NCBI RefSeq assembly: GCF_003269035.1
Contig: NZ_QLTK01000014.1
Location: 103,285 to 167,284, forward strand
Reading direction: 5' to 3'
DNA length: 64,000 bases
Origin: Paraburkholderia bryophila
GTDB lineage: Bacteria; Pseudomonadota; Gammaproteobacteria; Burkholderiales; Burkholderiaceae
Position numbers and translations under genes: made by a program. The notes beneath the pieces are model-generated. The model worked only from the letters and a program-made list of their open reading frames with translations, did not search any database and was not told the origin of the DNA. Below are positions 43,958-53,734 of the stretch, piece after piece; position 1 is the stretch's first letter; every line of letters begins with the position of its first letter.

Positions 43958-44977
43958 TTAGTCCGCGAGTCTTGCGCGCACCGTATATTCGCCCTCGTTG
44001 CCTTCATCCTCGATCAGGTGAGCCTTCGCGGTGTAGAAATCGGGCGGCAACGGTTCCACCGGGTAGCCGCGCTTTTCCCACGCGTCGAGGCCGCCCTTCA
44101 GCGCACGAATATGGTGGATATTCTTGCGATGCAACTGGTTGACGATCCGCTTGGCGGTCGCTTCGTTCGGACACACGCAGTAGACGACGATCGGCCGCTT
44201 CAGCAGTTCGGGCGGAATCGGCTCAGGTGAATCGAGGTCCAGCGGCAGGGCGCCGGCAATTCGGTGCGATTCCTTCGCGCGCACGCTGTGCGGTCTGGCG
44301 TCGAAAATTAGCGGCGGCTCGTTCGACTTCATCAATTCGTCGAGCTGATCCGGCGAGATGCGCGTGTGCGCGAGCCAGCGGCGAAACTGCGCGCGGCGTA
44401 CCCAGCGGTAGAGCAGGGCGGCCACGAAGATCGCCGCGAATGCGTCGACGATCGTGCCGCCGTTCTGCCGCACCAGCAGCATCAGTTGCACGATCTGGTC
44501 GTGCAGCGCCGCGCCGCCGATCACCCACACGCTCGCCCACAGCGCCGCGCCGATCAGGTCCCACAGCAGAAAGACGCTGACGTTGATCGCGGTCGTGCCG
44601 AGCAGTGGAGCGGAAATCAGGCCGAGCCCCGGCAGGAACTTGGCGACGGTGAGGATCGGCGCGCCGTGCCGTTCATACGTGTTGCGCGCTACTCGCACCG
44701 TGGTGTCGAGCGACAGCGAGAAGCGCACCAGATAGTTCAGCAGACGCCGGCCGTAGACGCGGCCGGTGAAGAACCAGAGCGAATCGGCGATCAGCGTGGC
44801 GGCCACGGCGGCGAACACGACGCTCGCATACGAGGTCTGGCCCATGGCCGCCATCGTGCCGCCGAGAATCAGCATCGGCGCGGCAGGGACCGGCAAGCCG
44901 AGTTGCGTGACGAGCACGCTCGTGAAAACGGCCCAAACGCCGAGCGAGGGTGGAATCGCCACTGGAAAATGCCACAC
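43958..44977 (-). CDS. DedA-family membrane protein fused to a rhodanese domain
   Basis: A 339-residue fusion. Residues 1-195 are a DedA/SNARE-associated membrane domain with the conserved GRVYGRRLL and KFLPGLGLISAPLLG segments. Residues about 205-305 are a rhodanese domain with the Cys loop YCVCPNEATA (C267, C269). DedA proteins flip lipids or support membrane potential; rhodaneses transfer sulfur. I chose the GTG at 44977 because GAGGAG lies seven bases before it and the membrane domain begins there. A longer frame upstream has no similarity. Confidence 0.87.
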   Translation of the reverse strand: MWHFPVAIPPSLGVWAVFTSVLVTQLGLPVPAAPMLILGGTMAAMGQTSYASVVFAAVAATLIADSLWFFTGRVYGRRLLNYLVRFSLSLDTTVRVARNTYERHGAPILTVAKFLPGLGLISAPLLGTTAINVSVFLLWDLIGAALWASVWVIGGAALHDQIVQLMLLVRQNGGTIVDAFAAIFVAALLYRWVRRAQFRRWLAHTRISPDQLDELMKSNEPPLIFDARPHSVRAKESHRIAGALPLDLDSPEPIPPELLKRPIVVYCVCPNEATAKRIVNQLHRKNIHHIRALKGGLDAWEKRGYPVEPLPPDFYTAKAHLIEDEGNEGEYTVRARLAD

Positions 44978-45290
44978 AACCGCGCTCCTCGGAATGCAGT
45001 AAAGAAGGTGTAACCGGCCGCGGCCTGGTGACGCGCCGTGAACAGGCCGCGCAGGCTCCGTTCCCACGCGACGGCGTGCAGTGTACCCGCCCGGCCATGA
45101 CGCGAGCATGGCATGGCACCGCAAGAAACCGATTTAAGCACAGGCGGGAAAAGGGCGCTGCGAGGTTGGCCGAAAAGCGTGCCCGAAAAGCGTGCCCAAA
45201 AAGGTGTTCCCGAAGCGGCGTGCGCGACGGTGTGAGCAGACGGTTGCTAGAATCGTCGCCATAGCTAATCGAATACCAAGGAGACATGCC
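44978..45290. other. Intergenic region with 13-bp tandem repeats
   Basis: No gene is seen in these 313 bases. Two exact 13-bp units CGAAAAGCGTGCC lie at 45171-45183 and 45184-45196, followed by a degenerate third copy. A TAGAAT hexamer at 45248-45253 is a possible -10 for the next gene, without a good -35. Confidence 0.5.
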
Positions 45291-45893
45291 ATGACCCAAG
45301 CCAGCCCGATCAGCCGCTATCCGGTTCCCGCAGCGAACGACTGGCCGGACGATATCCGCGCGCGCATCCTCGACGTGCAGGAAAAAGCGGGTTTCGTGCC
45401 GAATGTGTTCCTGACGCTCGCGCATCGGCCGGACGAATTCCGCGCGTTCTTCGCCTATCACGATGCGTTGATGCTGAAGGAGGGCGGGCTCACCAAAGGC
45501 GAGCGCGAGATGATCGTGGTCGCCACCAGCGCGGTCAACGAGTGCCTGTATTGCGTGGTCGCGCACGGCGCGATTCTGCGCATTTACGAAAAAGCGCCGC
45601 TGCTGGCGGATCAGGTCGCCGTGAATCACCGCAAGGCGGATATCGGCGCGCGCCAGAAGGCGATGCTCGATTTCGCGCTGAAGGTGTGCCGCGCGTCAGG
45701 CAGCGTCGACGAAACCGATTTTCACGCGTTGCGCGAGCAGGGCTTTACCGATGAAGACATCTGGGACATTGCCGCGATCACGGCGTTTTTCGGTTTGTCG
45801 AACCGCATGGCGAATGTGATTTCCATGCGGCCGAACGATGAGTTCTTTTTGATGGGGCGTGTGCCGAAAGCGGCGCAGAAGACGCAGGAGTAG
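45291..45893 (+). CDS. AhpD-like peroxidase-related protein
   Basis: A 200-residue protein of the AhpD/carboxymuconolactone-decarboxylase-like fold. The redox motif NECLYCVVAHG supplies C85, C88 and H92, with the proton-relay Glu just before the first Cys. Such proteins reduce peroxides using a thiol partner. AAGGAG precedes the ATG at 45291. It stands alone, divergent from the DedA-rhodanese gene. The physiological reductant is unknown. Confidence 0.9.
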   Translation: MTQASPISRYPVPAANDWPDDIRARILDVQEKAGFVPNVFLTLAHRPDEFRAFFAYHDALMLKEGGLTKGEREMIVVATSAVNECLYCVVAHGAILRIYEKAPLLADQVAVNHRKADIGARQKAMLDFALKVCRASGSVDETDFHALREQGFTDEDIWDIAAITAFFGLSNRMANVISMRPNDEFFLMGRVPKAAQKTQE

Positions 45894-46012
45894 CGCTGGC
45901 TGTCCTCCGCGCGCCGACCGCTGCCATGTGGTGGCTTTAGCCGTAGCTGTAAGCCTGTAGCTGTAGTCGCCGCCGCGGCCGCCGTCGCAGCCGTCCGCCG
46001 TCCTCGGCCGGC

Positions 46013-47263
46013 TCACGCCCCCGCTGGTTCGGCGCGCAGCGCGGGCGTGCCGACCGTGGCGTCGTTAATCGGGAAATGCAGCATCGCGGCCAACAGTCCG
46101 GCGGCGACGGTGGCTTCCCACAGCAGCGAATACGAGCCGGTCAGATCGAACACCAGGCCGCCGAGCCACGCGCCGAGAAACGAGCCCATCTGATGGCTCA
46201 GAAAGCACACGCCGAACAGTGTGCCGAGGTGCCGCGTGCCGAACACTTTCGCGACCAGTCCGCTAGTGAGCGGCACGGTGCCGAGCCAGGTCAGGCCCAT
46301 CACCGCGGCGAAGACGATCACCGAGAGAGACGTTTTCGGCAGCACGAAGAACGTGCCGATCGTCACGCTGCGGATCAGATACAGCCAGCCGAGCACATGA
46401 TGCTGACGGTAGCGGCCGCCCAGCCAGCCGCAAGCCCAACTGCCCGCCATATTGAACAGGCCGATCAGTGCGAGCGCGGTCGCGCCCAGACCGACCGGCA
46501 TGTGACAGAGCGTCAGATACTCGGGCAAATGCGTGGCGATGAACGCGAGCTGAAATCCGCAGGTGAAGAAACCGAGCGTCAACAGCCGGTATCCGCGATG
46601 CCGTAGCGCCAGACCCAGTACCTTGCGAAGCGGTTCGGCGGCCGTTTCCCGCAGCGGCATGCCGGTTCGCGCGCGACGGTCGAGCACCATGCCGAGCGGG
46701 GCAACCATCAGCATCAGAAATGCCAGCACGAACAGCGAGGCGGCAATCCCCCAACTGAGACGCACGCCTTGCGCGAGCGGCACCATCAACACCTGCCCCG
46801 CGGAGCCGCCGGCACTGACGAGGCCCATCGCCATGCTGCGTTTTTCCGGTGTGGCGATGCGACCAACCGCGGGCAACACCACGCCGAAGGTCGTGCAACT
46901 CACGCCGATGCCGACCAGTAGTCCCATGCCGATGATGAGCATCGCGCCACTCGGCGCCACCGCGGCGAATGCGAGGCCCGCGGCGAACGTCGTCGCGCCG
47001 AATGCGACCACCGGCGTCGAGCCGTAACGATCGGCGGCGGCGCCGGCGAACGGCTGGGTGAAGCCCCACACCAGGTTGTGCAGCGCGATGGCGAACGCGA
47101 TCTGCGTGACCGGCAGGCCGCGGTCGAACGAGAACGGCCCGATGAAGAGCCCGAAAGTCTGGCGGATACCCATCGCCGCGCTCAAGACGAGCGCGCCGGC
47201 GAGGATCACGAGGGTCGTCGGGTTGAAGACGGGCGCAAAGCGTTTGCTATGGGTCGTGGACAT
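46013..47263 (-). CDS. MFS transporter
   Basis: A 416-residue carrier with 12 predicted membrane segments. MFS landmarks are GAAADRYGSTPVV between segments 2 and 3 and the GLVSAGGSAGQV segment 5 motif. It resembles the OFA/monocarboxylate-type group by eye; the substrate is not determinable. GAAGGAGA lies 6-8 bases before the ATG at 47263; a longer frame is unlikely. A LysR gene follows upstream on the same strand. Confidence 0.9.
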   Translation of the reverse strand: MSTTHSKRFAPVFNPTTLVILAGALVLSAAMGIRQTFGLFIGPFSFDRGLPVTQIAFAIALHNLVWGFTQPFAGAAADRYGSTPVVAFGATTFAAGLAFAAVAPSGAMLIIGMGLLVGIGVSCTTFGVVLPAVGRIATPEKRSMAMGLVSAGGSAGQVLMVPLAQGVRLSWGIAASLFVLAFLMLMVAPLGMVLDRRARTGMPLRETAAEPLRKVLGLALRHRGYRLLTLGFFTCGFQLAFIATHLPEYLTLCHMPVGLGATALALIGLFNMAGSWACGWLGGRYRQHHVLGWLYLIRSVTIGTFFVLPKTSLSVIVFAAVMGLTWLGTVPLTSGLVAKVFGTRHLGTLFGVCFLSHQMGSFLGAWLGGLVFDLTGSYSLLWEATVAAGLLAAMLHFPINDATVGTPALRAEPAGA

Positions 47264-47408
47264 GGTTCTGATCTCCTTCGACACCATGGTCGCAGCGAGC
47301 ATCAGAAGCGGCAAAAGAAAAGATTTTGACCACAGGTGAGTGGGGCTCACTTGTTCGCTTGCGGCGTGGAAAGCAAGACGCTACGCATGGCGTAGTGGGT
47401 GGCTCGTA

Positions 47409-48320
47409 TCAGGCGGCTTCGGATTGCGCGTCGAACCGTTCCGCCTCGCTGACCAGCCAGCGTCGGAAATCGAGCAGTTCCGGGCGGTGTTCCGCGTTTT
47501 CCGCGCTGACCAGCCAGTAGGCCGTGTCCGACGCGATCGTTTCCGCGCAAGCCTCCACCAACGCGCCGCTGGCGAGATCGCTATCCACCAGCGGCCGGCG
47601 TCCGAGTGCGACGCCGAGGCTCATGCCGGCGGCTTCAAAGGCGAGCTGGATCGTGTCGACGCGCAGGCCGTCGGCGGTTTCGATATCGGCCGCGCCGGTC
47701 GCATCGAGCCACGCCTGCCAGTCTTCGCTTGCGGCGTTCACGTGAATCAGCGTCGCGCGTCGCAGGTCGAGGTGGCCGTGCGCGTCGCGCAGATTCCCCA
47801 GATACGCTGGGCTGCACACCGGCACGAGGCGCTCGCCGAATAGTCGGGTCCACGCGGCGCCGGCCACCGGCGAACGGCTCATGCGGACCGCGAAATCGAA
47901 ACCGTCGACGGGAAATCCTACCTGCCGGTGCGAAGTGTCGACGCTCACATTTACATTGGGCCACTGCGCGCGAAAATGGGCGAGGCGCGGCAGCAGCCAG
48001 CGCGACGCGAAGGTCGGCGCGCAGCTCAGCGCGATGGGGCGATTCGCGCGATGGTTCGGCAGACGCTGCGTGCCGATCGCGATCAGCGAGAACGCCTCGG
48101 ACACATAGGACAGGTAATCCACGCCCGTCGCGGTCAGCGAAATGCCGCGCGGTTCGCGCACGAACAACTGGACGCCGAGCGCTTCCTCGAGCCCGACGAT
48201 GCCATGACTCACCGCGCTCGGCGTGACGTGCAACTCGGCGGCGGCGAGCTTGAAACTTTGATGCCTGCCGGCGGCTTCGAACAGGCGAAGCGCCGGCAGA
48301 GGCGGCAGACGAAGCGGCAT
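47409..48320 (-). CDS. LysR-family regulator, GcvA-like
   Basis: A 303-residue LysR regulator of the GcvA/AmpR-like group. The winged helix (about 6-65) opens with the characteristic LPPLPALRLFEAAGRHQSFK and AVSHGIVGLEEALG. The effector domain begins with ALSCAPTFASRWLLPRL. It is transcribed toward the MFS gene, 145 bases ahead, and is divergent from the DUF899 gene; either could be its target. Confidence 0.92.
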   Translation of the reverse strand: MPLRLPPLPALRLFEAAGRHQSFKLAAAELHVTPSAVSHGIVGLEEALGVQLFVREPRGISLTATGVDYLSYVSEAFSLIAIGTQRLPNHRANRPIALSCAPTFASRWLLPRLAHFRAQWPNVNVSVDTSHRQVGFPVDGFDFAVRMSRSPVAGAAWTRLFGERLVPVCSPAYLGNLRDAHGHLDLRRATLIHVNAASEDWQAWLDATGAADIETADGLRVDTIQLAFEAAGMSLGVALGRRPLVDSDLASGALVEACAETIASDTAYWLVSAENAEHRPELLDFRRWLVSEAERFDAQSEAA

Positions 48321-48601
48321 GGTGTCTCCTTTCAGGACGGCGCGTGGTGCGCCGTGGCCGTGCCGTTGCGCAGCGGGCGCGCGGGCTGTTTCTGGGCAGA
48401 AGAATACCTTGCTGGGGCAGGCGGTTGTCGTGCGGTTGGTTCGGTGCGTTGTCAGCCGGCGCCGGGGCGGCCAACATTAAAGCTGACGAAATCCAAAAAA
48501 TCGAACGGGGTTGTCGATTGGCGGGCGCGTTATTCGTCGTGCAGGTAGGGGGAGAATCAACCTCTTCCGCAATCGTAACGACCGTGCATGGGAGATAGCT
48601 G

Positions 48602-49333
48602 ATGACCGAAGCAACCACATCCGCACCGACACTGAAGCCGGCACGCCTGCTCGCCGATTCGCCGCCGCGTTTTCCGAACGAGAGCGCGGCCTATCGTAGC
48701 GCGCGCAACGATTTACTCGCCGAAGAAATCGAGTTGCGCCGCCATATCGAACGGGTTGCCGCGCAGCGCCGCGCGCTGCCGCCGGGCGGCATCGTGCCGC
48801 AGGACTATCGCTTCGACGGTGAAGCGGGGCCCGTGACGTTATCCGGTCTGTTCGGCGCGCACGACACGCTCGTCACCTATAACTGGATGTTCGGTCCGCA
48901 GCGCGCGCGACCTTGTCCGATGTGCACGTCGCTGCTGAGCGCGTACGACGGCGAAATGCCCGATATCCTGCAACGCGTGGCGTTCGTCGTGATCGGCCGC
49001 GCGCCGCTCGAGAAGCTCGTCGCGTTCAAGAAAGAGCGGGGCTGGCGGCATTTGCGGCTGGTTTCGTCGGGCGGCAACACCTTCAATCGCGACTACGCGG
49101 CGGAAGATCCCGCCGGCGACGACAACCCGGCGTTCAACGTGTTCACACGCGCCGCCGATGGTACGGTGCGGCACTTCTGGGCGGAGGAGACGGGGCCGTC
49201 GACCGCCGATCCCGGCCAGGACCCGCGCGGCGCGCCCGATGTGATGCCGATCTGGACCGTGCTCGATATGACGCCGGGCGGACGGGGCAGCGATTGGTAT
49301 CCGAAGCTGGAGTATCCGGCGGCGGCGGGTTAG
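48602..49333 (+). CDS. DUF899 thioredoxin-like protein
   Basis: A 243-residue protein with a thioredoxin-like fold of the DUF899 family. The CPMC motif (C105, C108) follows the conserved YNWMFGP segment. The C-terminal block WAEETGPSTADPGQDPRG and DMTPGGRG are family marks. It is probably a redox protein; partner and substrate are unknown. The ATG lies 281 bases from the divergent LysR gene. Confidence 0.88.
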   Translation: MTEATTSAPTLKPARLLADSPPRFPNESAAYRSARNDLLAEEIELRRHIERVAAQRRALPPGGIVPQDYRFDGEAGPVTLSGLFGAHDTLVTYNWMFGPQRARPCPMCTSLLSAYDGEMPDILQRVAFVVIGRAPLEKLVAFKKERGWRHLRLVSSGGNTFNRDYAAEDPAGDDNPAFNVFTRAADGTVRHFWAEETGPSTADPGQDPRGAPDVMPIWTVLDMTPGGRGSDWYPKLEYPAAAG

Positions 49334-49420
49334 CCGCGGTTCGGGTTTCGGGTCGGACTGCGAGATGCGTAGTCGCAGCCGCCGCCGTTCAGCCGTGGTC
49401 GAGGCGCACCCGCCACCCAA

Positions 49421-51397
49421 CTACGCCTGCCCCTCGACCGCATAACCCTGTCCGAGCGCCGTCTGCAAATAAGCGGCGATGGCGCTCGCCCGCATCGGCC
49501 GGCTGAACAGATAACCCTGCACGGCGCGCGCGCCGAGCGCGGTCACGACCGCCGCTTGCGACGACGTTTCCAATCCTTCCACCACGCATTCGAGCCCAAG
49601 ATTGCGGCACAGATCGAGCACCGACTTGACGATTTTCTTCGATGCGCTGTTCGTATCCACATCCGTCATGAAGCTACGATCGATCTTGATCGTATCGAAC
49701 GGCAGCCGGTGTACGTAGCTCAGGCTCGAATAGCCCGTGCCGAAGTCGTCGAGCGACACACGGCAGCCGGCTTTCTTGATCATGGTCAGCGAGGCGCGCG
49801 CCTGTTCGAAGTCGCGCGTGACCGCGGTCTCCGTGATTTCGAACGACACGCGGTGGGGCGGCACGCCGCTCGCCTGCACGATGTCGATCAGACGGCGCGC
49901 GCGCGCCGACGTGCAGATGTCGATCGCGGACAGGTTGAACGACAGATAAAGCTCGGCGGGCCAGCGCGCGACTTCGTCGAGCGCTTTGTGCAACAGCACT
50001 TCGGTGACGCGCAAAATCAGTTCGGTACGCTCGGCGATCCGGATGAATTCCTCCGGCTTGACCGCGCCGAGCCGCGCATTGTGCCAGCGTCCCAACGCTT
50101 CGAGCCCGATCGTGCGCTGCGAGATCACGTCGTAGATCGGCTGAAACTCCAGGAACAGTTCCGCGTCGAGATCCGCGTGGCGGAGTTCCTGCGTCACGAG
50201 ACTCGAGCGGCGAATCCGCGTTTCATGTTCGGTCGAGAAGATCACCGGCGTGCCGCGGCGGCTTTCCTTGCCGACGTACAGCGCCGCATCCGCGCGTTCG
50301 AATACCTGCGCGACCGTGGTGCCCGCTTCGGGAAACGCGGCCCAGCCGATCGTGCCCGACAGTTCCGCGACATTGCCGGCCACCCGGTACGGCTGGCTCA
50401 GCGTGTCGCAAATGCGCTGCCCCAATTCGACCAGCGTTTCGTTCGACTGCTTGTGCTGCGCCAGCACGCCGAATTCGTCGCCGCCGAGCCGCGCGAAAAA
50501 GATGCCGGGTTCCGCCAGTGCGAGAAGACGCACGCCCACTTCCTGCAGCACCAGATCGCCGCTCGCGTGGCCGTAGATATCGTTAACCTGCTTGAAGCCG
50601 TCGAGATCGATCAGCCCCACGTTGAAGCCGCCGCCGCTGCTGCCGAGCGCCTGTTCGGACAGCGCGCGCAACGACGCGAAGAAACTGCGCCGGTTGGGCA
50701 GGTCGGTCAGACTGTCGATGCTCGCGAGCCGGAAGTTGTCGTCGCTCAAACGCTGGGTTTTCTGCTGGCTTGCCAGCAACTCGCTCTGCGCGTGCACCAC
50801 GCCGGTAAACGTGCGGTAATACAGCTCGACGATAAAGGCGAGGGCAATGCCGACCAGCATCATGTCGATCGCCATCGCGATGAACACCGGCGACCCGGTG
50901 AACACCATGAAGGTCGCGAAGCTTAGGATCACGATCGACAATACGAGCAGAGCCGCCGCCCGCAGATGCATCAGGCAGAACACGCCGCCCATCACGGTGG
51001 TCGCGATATAGAACGCGACGTGCGCCTGTTCGTACGCGGTGCCGTACGGAAACAGCAGCAGCGCCCAAGTGCTGAACGCAACACCGAAAATGCTCGCCAG
51101 CCAGATCAGCTTGCGTAATTCGGGCACGGCCTTGTCGTGAGTCAGTACGCGGTGGCGGGCGCGCCACCAGCGCACGCAACGTACCACGCACAGCGCGCAG
51201 AGGGCGATCGGCGCGTAGATGGCCAGCCAGGCCGGCGCGCAATGCACGTGGGTGATCGCGACGGCCATGGTGTTGACCAGCAGGATGAAATAGAGCAGCG
51301 GGATCTGCCGGCCGAACGCCTGGAGCTGCGAACGCACGAGCTCCGGATCGCCTTGCGCGACAGATAGCGCCTCCCTCAATCTGGCTAGTCGATCCAT
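49421..51397 (-). CDS. Membrane GGDEF-EAL cyclic-di-GMP protein
   Basis: A 658-residue protein. The N-terminal part (about 28-200) has several membrane segments. The GGDEF domain follows, with an intact GGDEF at 305-309, then the EAL domain with EAL at 433-435, DDFGTGYSS and a late QGYLFSRP. Since both active-site motifs are complete, it could make and degrade cyclic-di-GMP; which dominates cannot be told. The signal sensed by the membrane part is unknown. Confidence 0.95.
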   Translation of the reverse strand: MDRLARLREALSVAQGDPELVRSQLQAFGRQIPLLYFILLVNTMAVAITHVHCAPAWLAIYAPIALCALCVVRCVRWWRARHRVLTHDKAVPELRKLIWLASIFGVAFSTWALLLFPYGTAYEQAHVAFYIATTVMGGVFCLMHLRAAALLVLSIVILSFATFMVFTGSPVFIAMAIDMMLVGIALAFIVELYYRTFTGVVHAQSELLASQQKTQRLSDDNFRLASIDSLTDLPNRRSFFASLRALSEQALGSSGGGFNVGLIDLDGFKQVNDIYGHASGDLVLQEVGVRLLALAEPGIFFARLGGDEFGVLAQHKQSNETLVELGQRICDTLSQPYRVAGNVAELSGTIGWAAFPEAGTTVAQVFERADAALYVGKESRRGTPVIFSTEHETRIRRSSLVTQELRHADLDAELFLEFQPIYDVISQRTIGLEALGRWHNARLGAVKPEEFIRIAERTELILRVTEVLLHKALDEVARWPAELYLSFNLSAIDICTSARARRLIDIVQASGVPPHRVSFEITETAVTRDFEQARASLTMIKKAGCRVSLDDFGTGYSSLSYVHRLPFDTIKIDRSFMTDVDTNSASKKIVKSVLDLCRNLGLECVVEGLETSSQAAVVTALGARAVQGYLFSRPMRASAIAAYLQTALGQGYAVEGQA

Positions 51398-52035
51398 TCC
51401 CGTCCTTTTAACGTTTGCGCCGCCAACGCAGCTTTGTATATCGGCAGGACCGGGGCAAGCTTGAGGGTGATTAACGCAGAAATAAATCCGGTGCGGTAAC
51501 TCCGACCTGGCGAATTCGGGCGATATGTCACTTGTGCCGCTCGTCGATTAATGCATATTGATTGAGGCTGACGACGTCGAAGCGCTCGCCGTCACGCGGC
51601 TCGCGCAACCGCTTGCGGCGGCGGAAGCGACCTCGCAGGGCGCCAGGACGAGCCGTGCGGATGTTGCAATATGGCGAAATTTCATTTTTTTATTCTCCCG
51701 AATTCTTTACTACCGGGCGCTGCCACCGGTTCTGGCGGTGTTTCAGGCGATCCACCATAACATAGTAAAAAAGCCTGCCGGCATCGGCGTGTGTCGCGCT
51801 AAAGCACTGAAATTGCAACGGATTGTGATTCGGATTTAACGCTTGCCGGGCGCGAGAATCACGTAAGCGCACGATTCTTATGGCACTTTGCCGAAAAAAA
51901 TCGTCAAATTGCCGCTGGGCGGGTGATACAAGGCTTACACCCAAGGTTTGCGCGAATATGCGCCTATGCGTTAGTGTGTCGGTCCCGGCGCAACAGATGT
52001 GGCGCCGGTTCCATGATTACCATACGGGAAGTGCT
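51398..52035. other. Intergenic region of 638 bases before the HU gene
   Basis: No credible gene. It contains an AT-rich stretch with a T-run near 51683-51690 and the HU leader. Several TTG-starting hexamers suit -35 elements, but none is well spaced from a -10, so I mark no promoter. A small RNA cannot be ruled out. Confidence 0.5.
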
Positions 52036-52314
52036 ATGAACAAACAGGAACTGATTGATGCAGTCGCCGCAGCGACGGGCGAAAGCAAAGCGGCCACCGG
52101 CCAAACCATCGACGCAATCGTCGAAGCGGTGACCAAAGCCGTGGTGGGTGGCGATACGGTGCAACTGGTCGGTTTCGGTTCTTTCTCGACCGGCGCGCGC
52201 GCAGCTCGCGTGGGCCGCAACCCGTCGACGGGCGCTGAGATCCAGATCGCAGCGGCCAAGACGGTGAAGTTCACCGCAGGCAAGGCTTTCAAGGAAGCTG
52301 TCAACGCGTCGTAA
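52036..52314 (+). CDS. hupB: HU-family DNA-binding protein
   Basis: A 92-residue histone-like protein of normal HU length. It starts MNKQELIDAVAAATGESKA and has the beta-arm region VGFGSFSTGARAARVGRNPSTG with the DNA-intercalating NPSTG turn, then KTVKFTAGKAFKEAVN. It bends and compacts DNA as a dimer. The longer upstream in-frame extension has no HU similarity, so the ATG at 52036 is the start. HU-alpha or HU-beta type cannot be fixed without a tree. Confidence 0.94.
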   Translation: MNKQELIDAVAAATGESKAATGQTIDAIVEAVTKAVVGGDTVQLVGFGSFSTGARAARVGRNPSTGAEIQIAAAKTVKFTAGKAFKEAVNAS

Positions 52315-52457
52315 TGCAACGCGCCTCGTGCCGGAGTTTTGCGCGCGCGCAGTCCTTGCGCGTGACTAGCGAAACATCGGGCGTGAGGAATCACGCGCTG
52401 CCCAACCCTCGGTGAGATCAACCATCGGTGGCTGGTGCGGCGCGTGGGTTTTTGTCG

Positions 52458-53576
52458 TCAGCCCGCGCGACGCTTGCGGGTGGCGGCGGCCAGCGTCTCC
52501 AGCACCGGTTCGGTTTGCGTCCAGCTCACGCACGCATCCGTGATCGACACGCCGTAACGCAGCGGCACCCCGGCTTTCAGATCCTGACGGCCTTCTTCCA
52601 GATGACTTTCCAGCATCACGCCGATAATGCGGCGCTCGTGCTGCGTCAATTGTTGCGCCAGATTTTCCACCACGTCCAGTTGACGCAAATGCGATTTGCC
52701 GGAGTTCGCGTGGGAACAGTCGATCATCACCTGCTCGCGCAGACCGGCTGATTTGAGCGCGGCACAGGTCGCTTCAACCGATGTGCTGTCGTAATTCGGT
52801 CCCTGCTTGCCGCCGCGCAAGATCACATGCGCGTCGTCGTTGCCGCGAGTTTCGAAGATCGCGGCCATGCCCATTTTCGTCATGCCCATGAACGCGTGGC
52901 TCGCGCGCGCGGCGACGATCGCGTCCGCGGCGATCTGCACGCCGCCGTCCGTGCCGTTCTTGAAACCGATCGGGCAGCTCAAGCCCGAAGCGAGTTGCCG
53001 ATGGCTCTGGCTCTCCGTCGTGCGTGCGCCGATTGCGCCCCACGCGATCAGATCGGCAATGTATTGCGGGCTCAGCAGATCGAGAAACTCGGTGGCCGTC
53101 GGCAAGCCGAGACCGTTGATGTCGAGCAGCAATTGCCGCGCGAGCCGCAGGCCTTCGTTGATGCGGAAGCTGCCGTCCAGACGCGGGTCGTTGATATAGC
53201 CTTTCCAGCCGACCGTGGTGCGCGGTTTTTCAAAGTAGACGCGCATCACGATCAGCAGATCGTCCTTGTACGACTCGGCGGCGTGCTTCAGCTTGCGGGC
53301 GTATTCGATGGCCTGATCGTGGTCGTGAATCGAACACGGGCCGACGATCAGCACGAGCCGGTCGTCGCGCCAGTGGAGAATGTCGGCGATTTCCGCGCGG
53401 GTCTTTTCGACGAGCGTCTGCACCGAGGGCGGGACCGGCAATTCGTCTTGCAGCAGTGCGGGGGAAATCAGCGGACGGACCGCGCCGATGCGCGTGTCGT
53501 CGATGCGCGTGGTGTCCTGGGTGGCGTCGGCCGAGCCGACTTCCTGATCGTGCAGGGGATTGTCGAGGGCGCTCAA
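52458..53576 (-). CDS. aroG: Class I 3-deoxy-7-phosphoheptulonate (DAHP) synthase
   Basis: A 372-residue enzyme (E. coli AroG is 350) that condenses PEP and erythrose-4-phosphate, the first step of aromatic amino-acid synthesis. Motifs include GPCSIHD, KPRTTVGWKG, GARTTESQ, RGGKQGPNYD and DCSHANSGK (metal-site region). The start is probably TTG at 53576, because GGGAG lies six bases upstream; a GTG at 53612 is the alternative. Which feedback type (Phe, Tyr or Trp) it is cannot be read here. Confidence 0.92.
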   Translation of the reverse strand: MSALDNPLHDQEVGSADATQDTTRIDDTRIGAVRPLISPALLQDELPVPPSVQTLVEKTRAEIADILHWRDDRLVLIVGPCSIHDHDQAIEYARKLKHAAESYKDDLLIVMRVYFEKPRTTVGWKGYINDPRLDGSFRINEGLRLARQLLLDINGLGLPTATEFLDLLSPQYIADLIAWGAIGARTTESQSHRQLASGLSCPIGFKNGTDGGVQIAADAIVAARASHAFMGMTKMGMAAIFETRGNDDAHVILRGGKQGPNYDSTSVEATCAALKSAGLREQVMIDCSHANSGKSHLRQLDVVENLAQQLTQHERRIIGVMLESHLEEGRQDLKAGVPLRYGVSITDACVSWTQTEPVLETLAAATRKRRAG

Positions 53577-53594
53577 GATATTCTCCCGGACCGG

Positions 53595-53612
53595 GTGAGG
53601 CGACAGCCTCAC
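53595..53612 (-). promoter_or_regulatory. Leader hairpin before aroG
   Basis: A perfect 7-bp stem GTGAGGC/GCCTCAC with a 4-base loop lies 19 bases before the TTG start. It may affect translation of aroG or be a small operator. Confidence 0.4.
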
Positions 53613-53734
53613 GGTCTATGTATGTGAGTGGGGGCGGATTCGCTGCCGGGATTATGACACTCGCGCATGACGGCCCGCATGCGGGTGGTCATGCGCGCCA
53701 GCAGGCGGTCAGGGTACGGGCCGGAGCGCCCCGC

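Noticed and set aside
45943..45965. Repeated GTAGCTGTA between the AhpD-like and MFS genes
   Set aside because: Only two short copies between convergent genes; no clear function or hairpin with T-run.
51880..52035. N-terminal extension of the HU protein
   Set aside because: HU family similarity begins exactly at the ATG at 52036, and the extension is Cys/Arg-rich without family counterpart.
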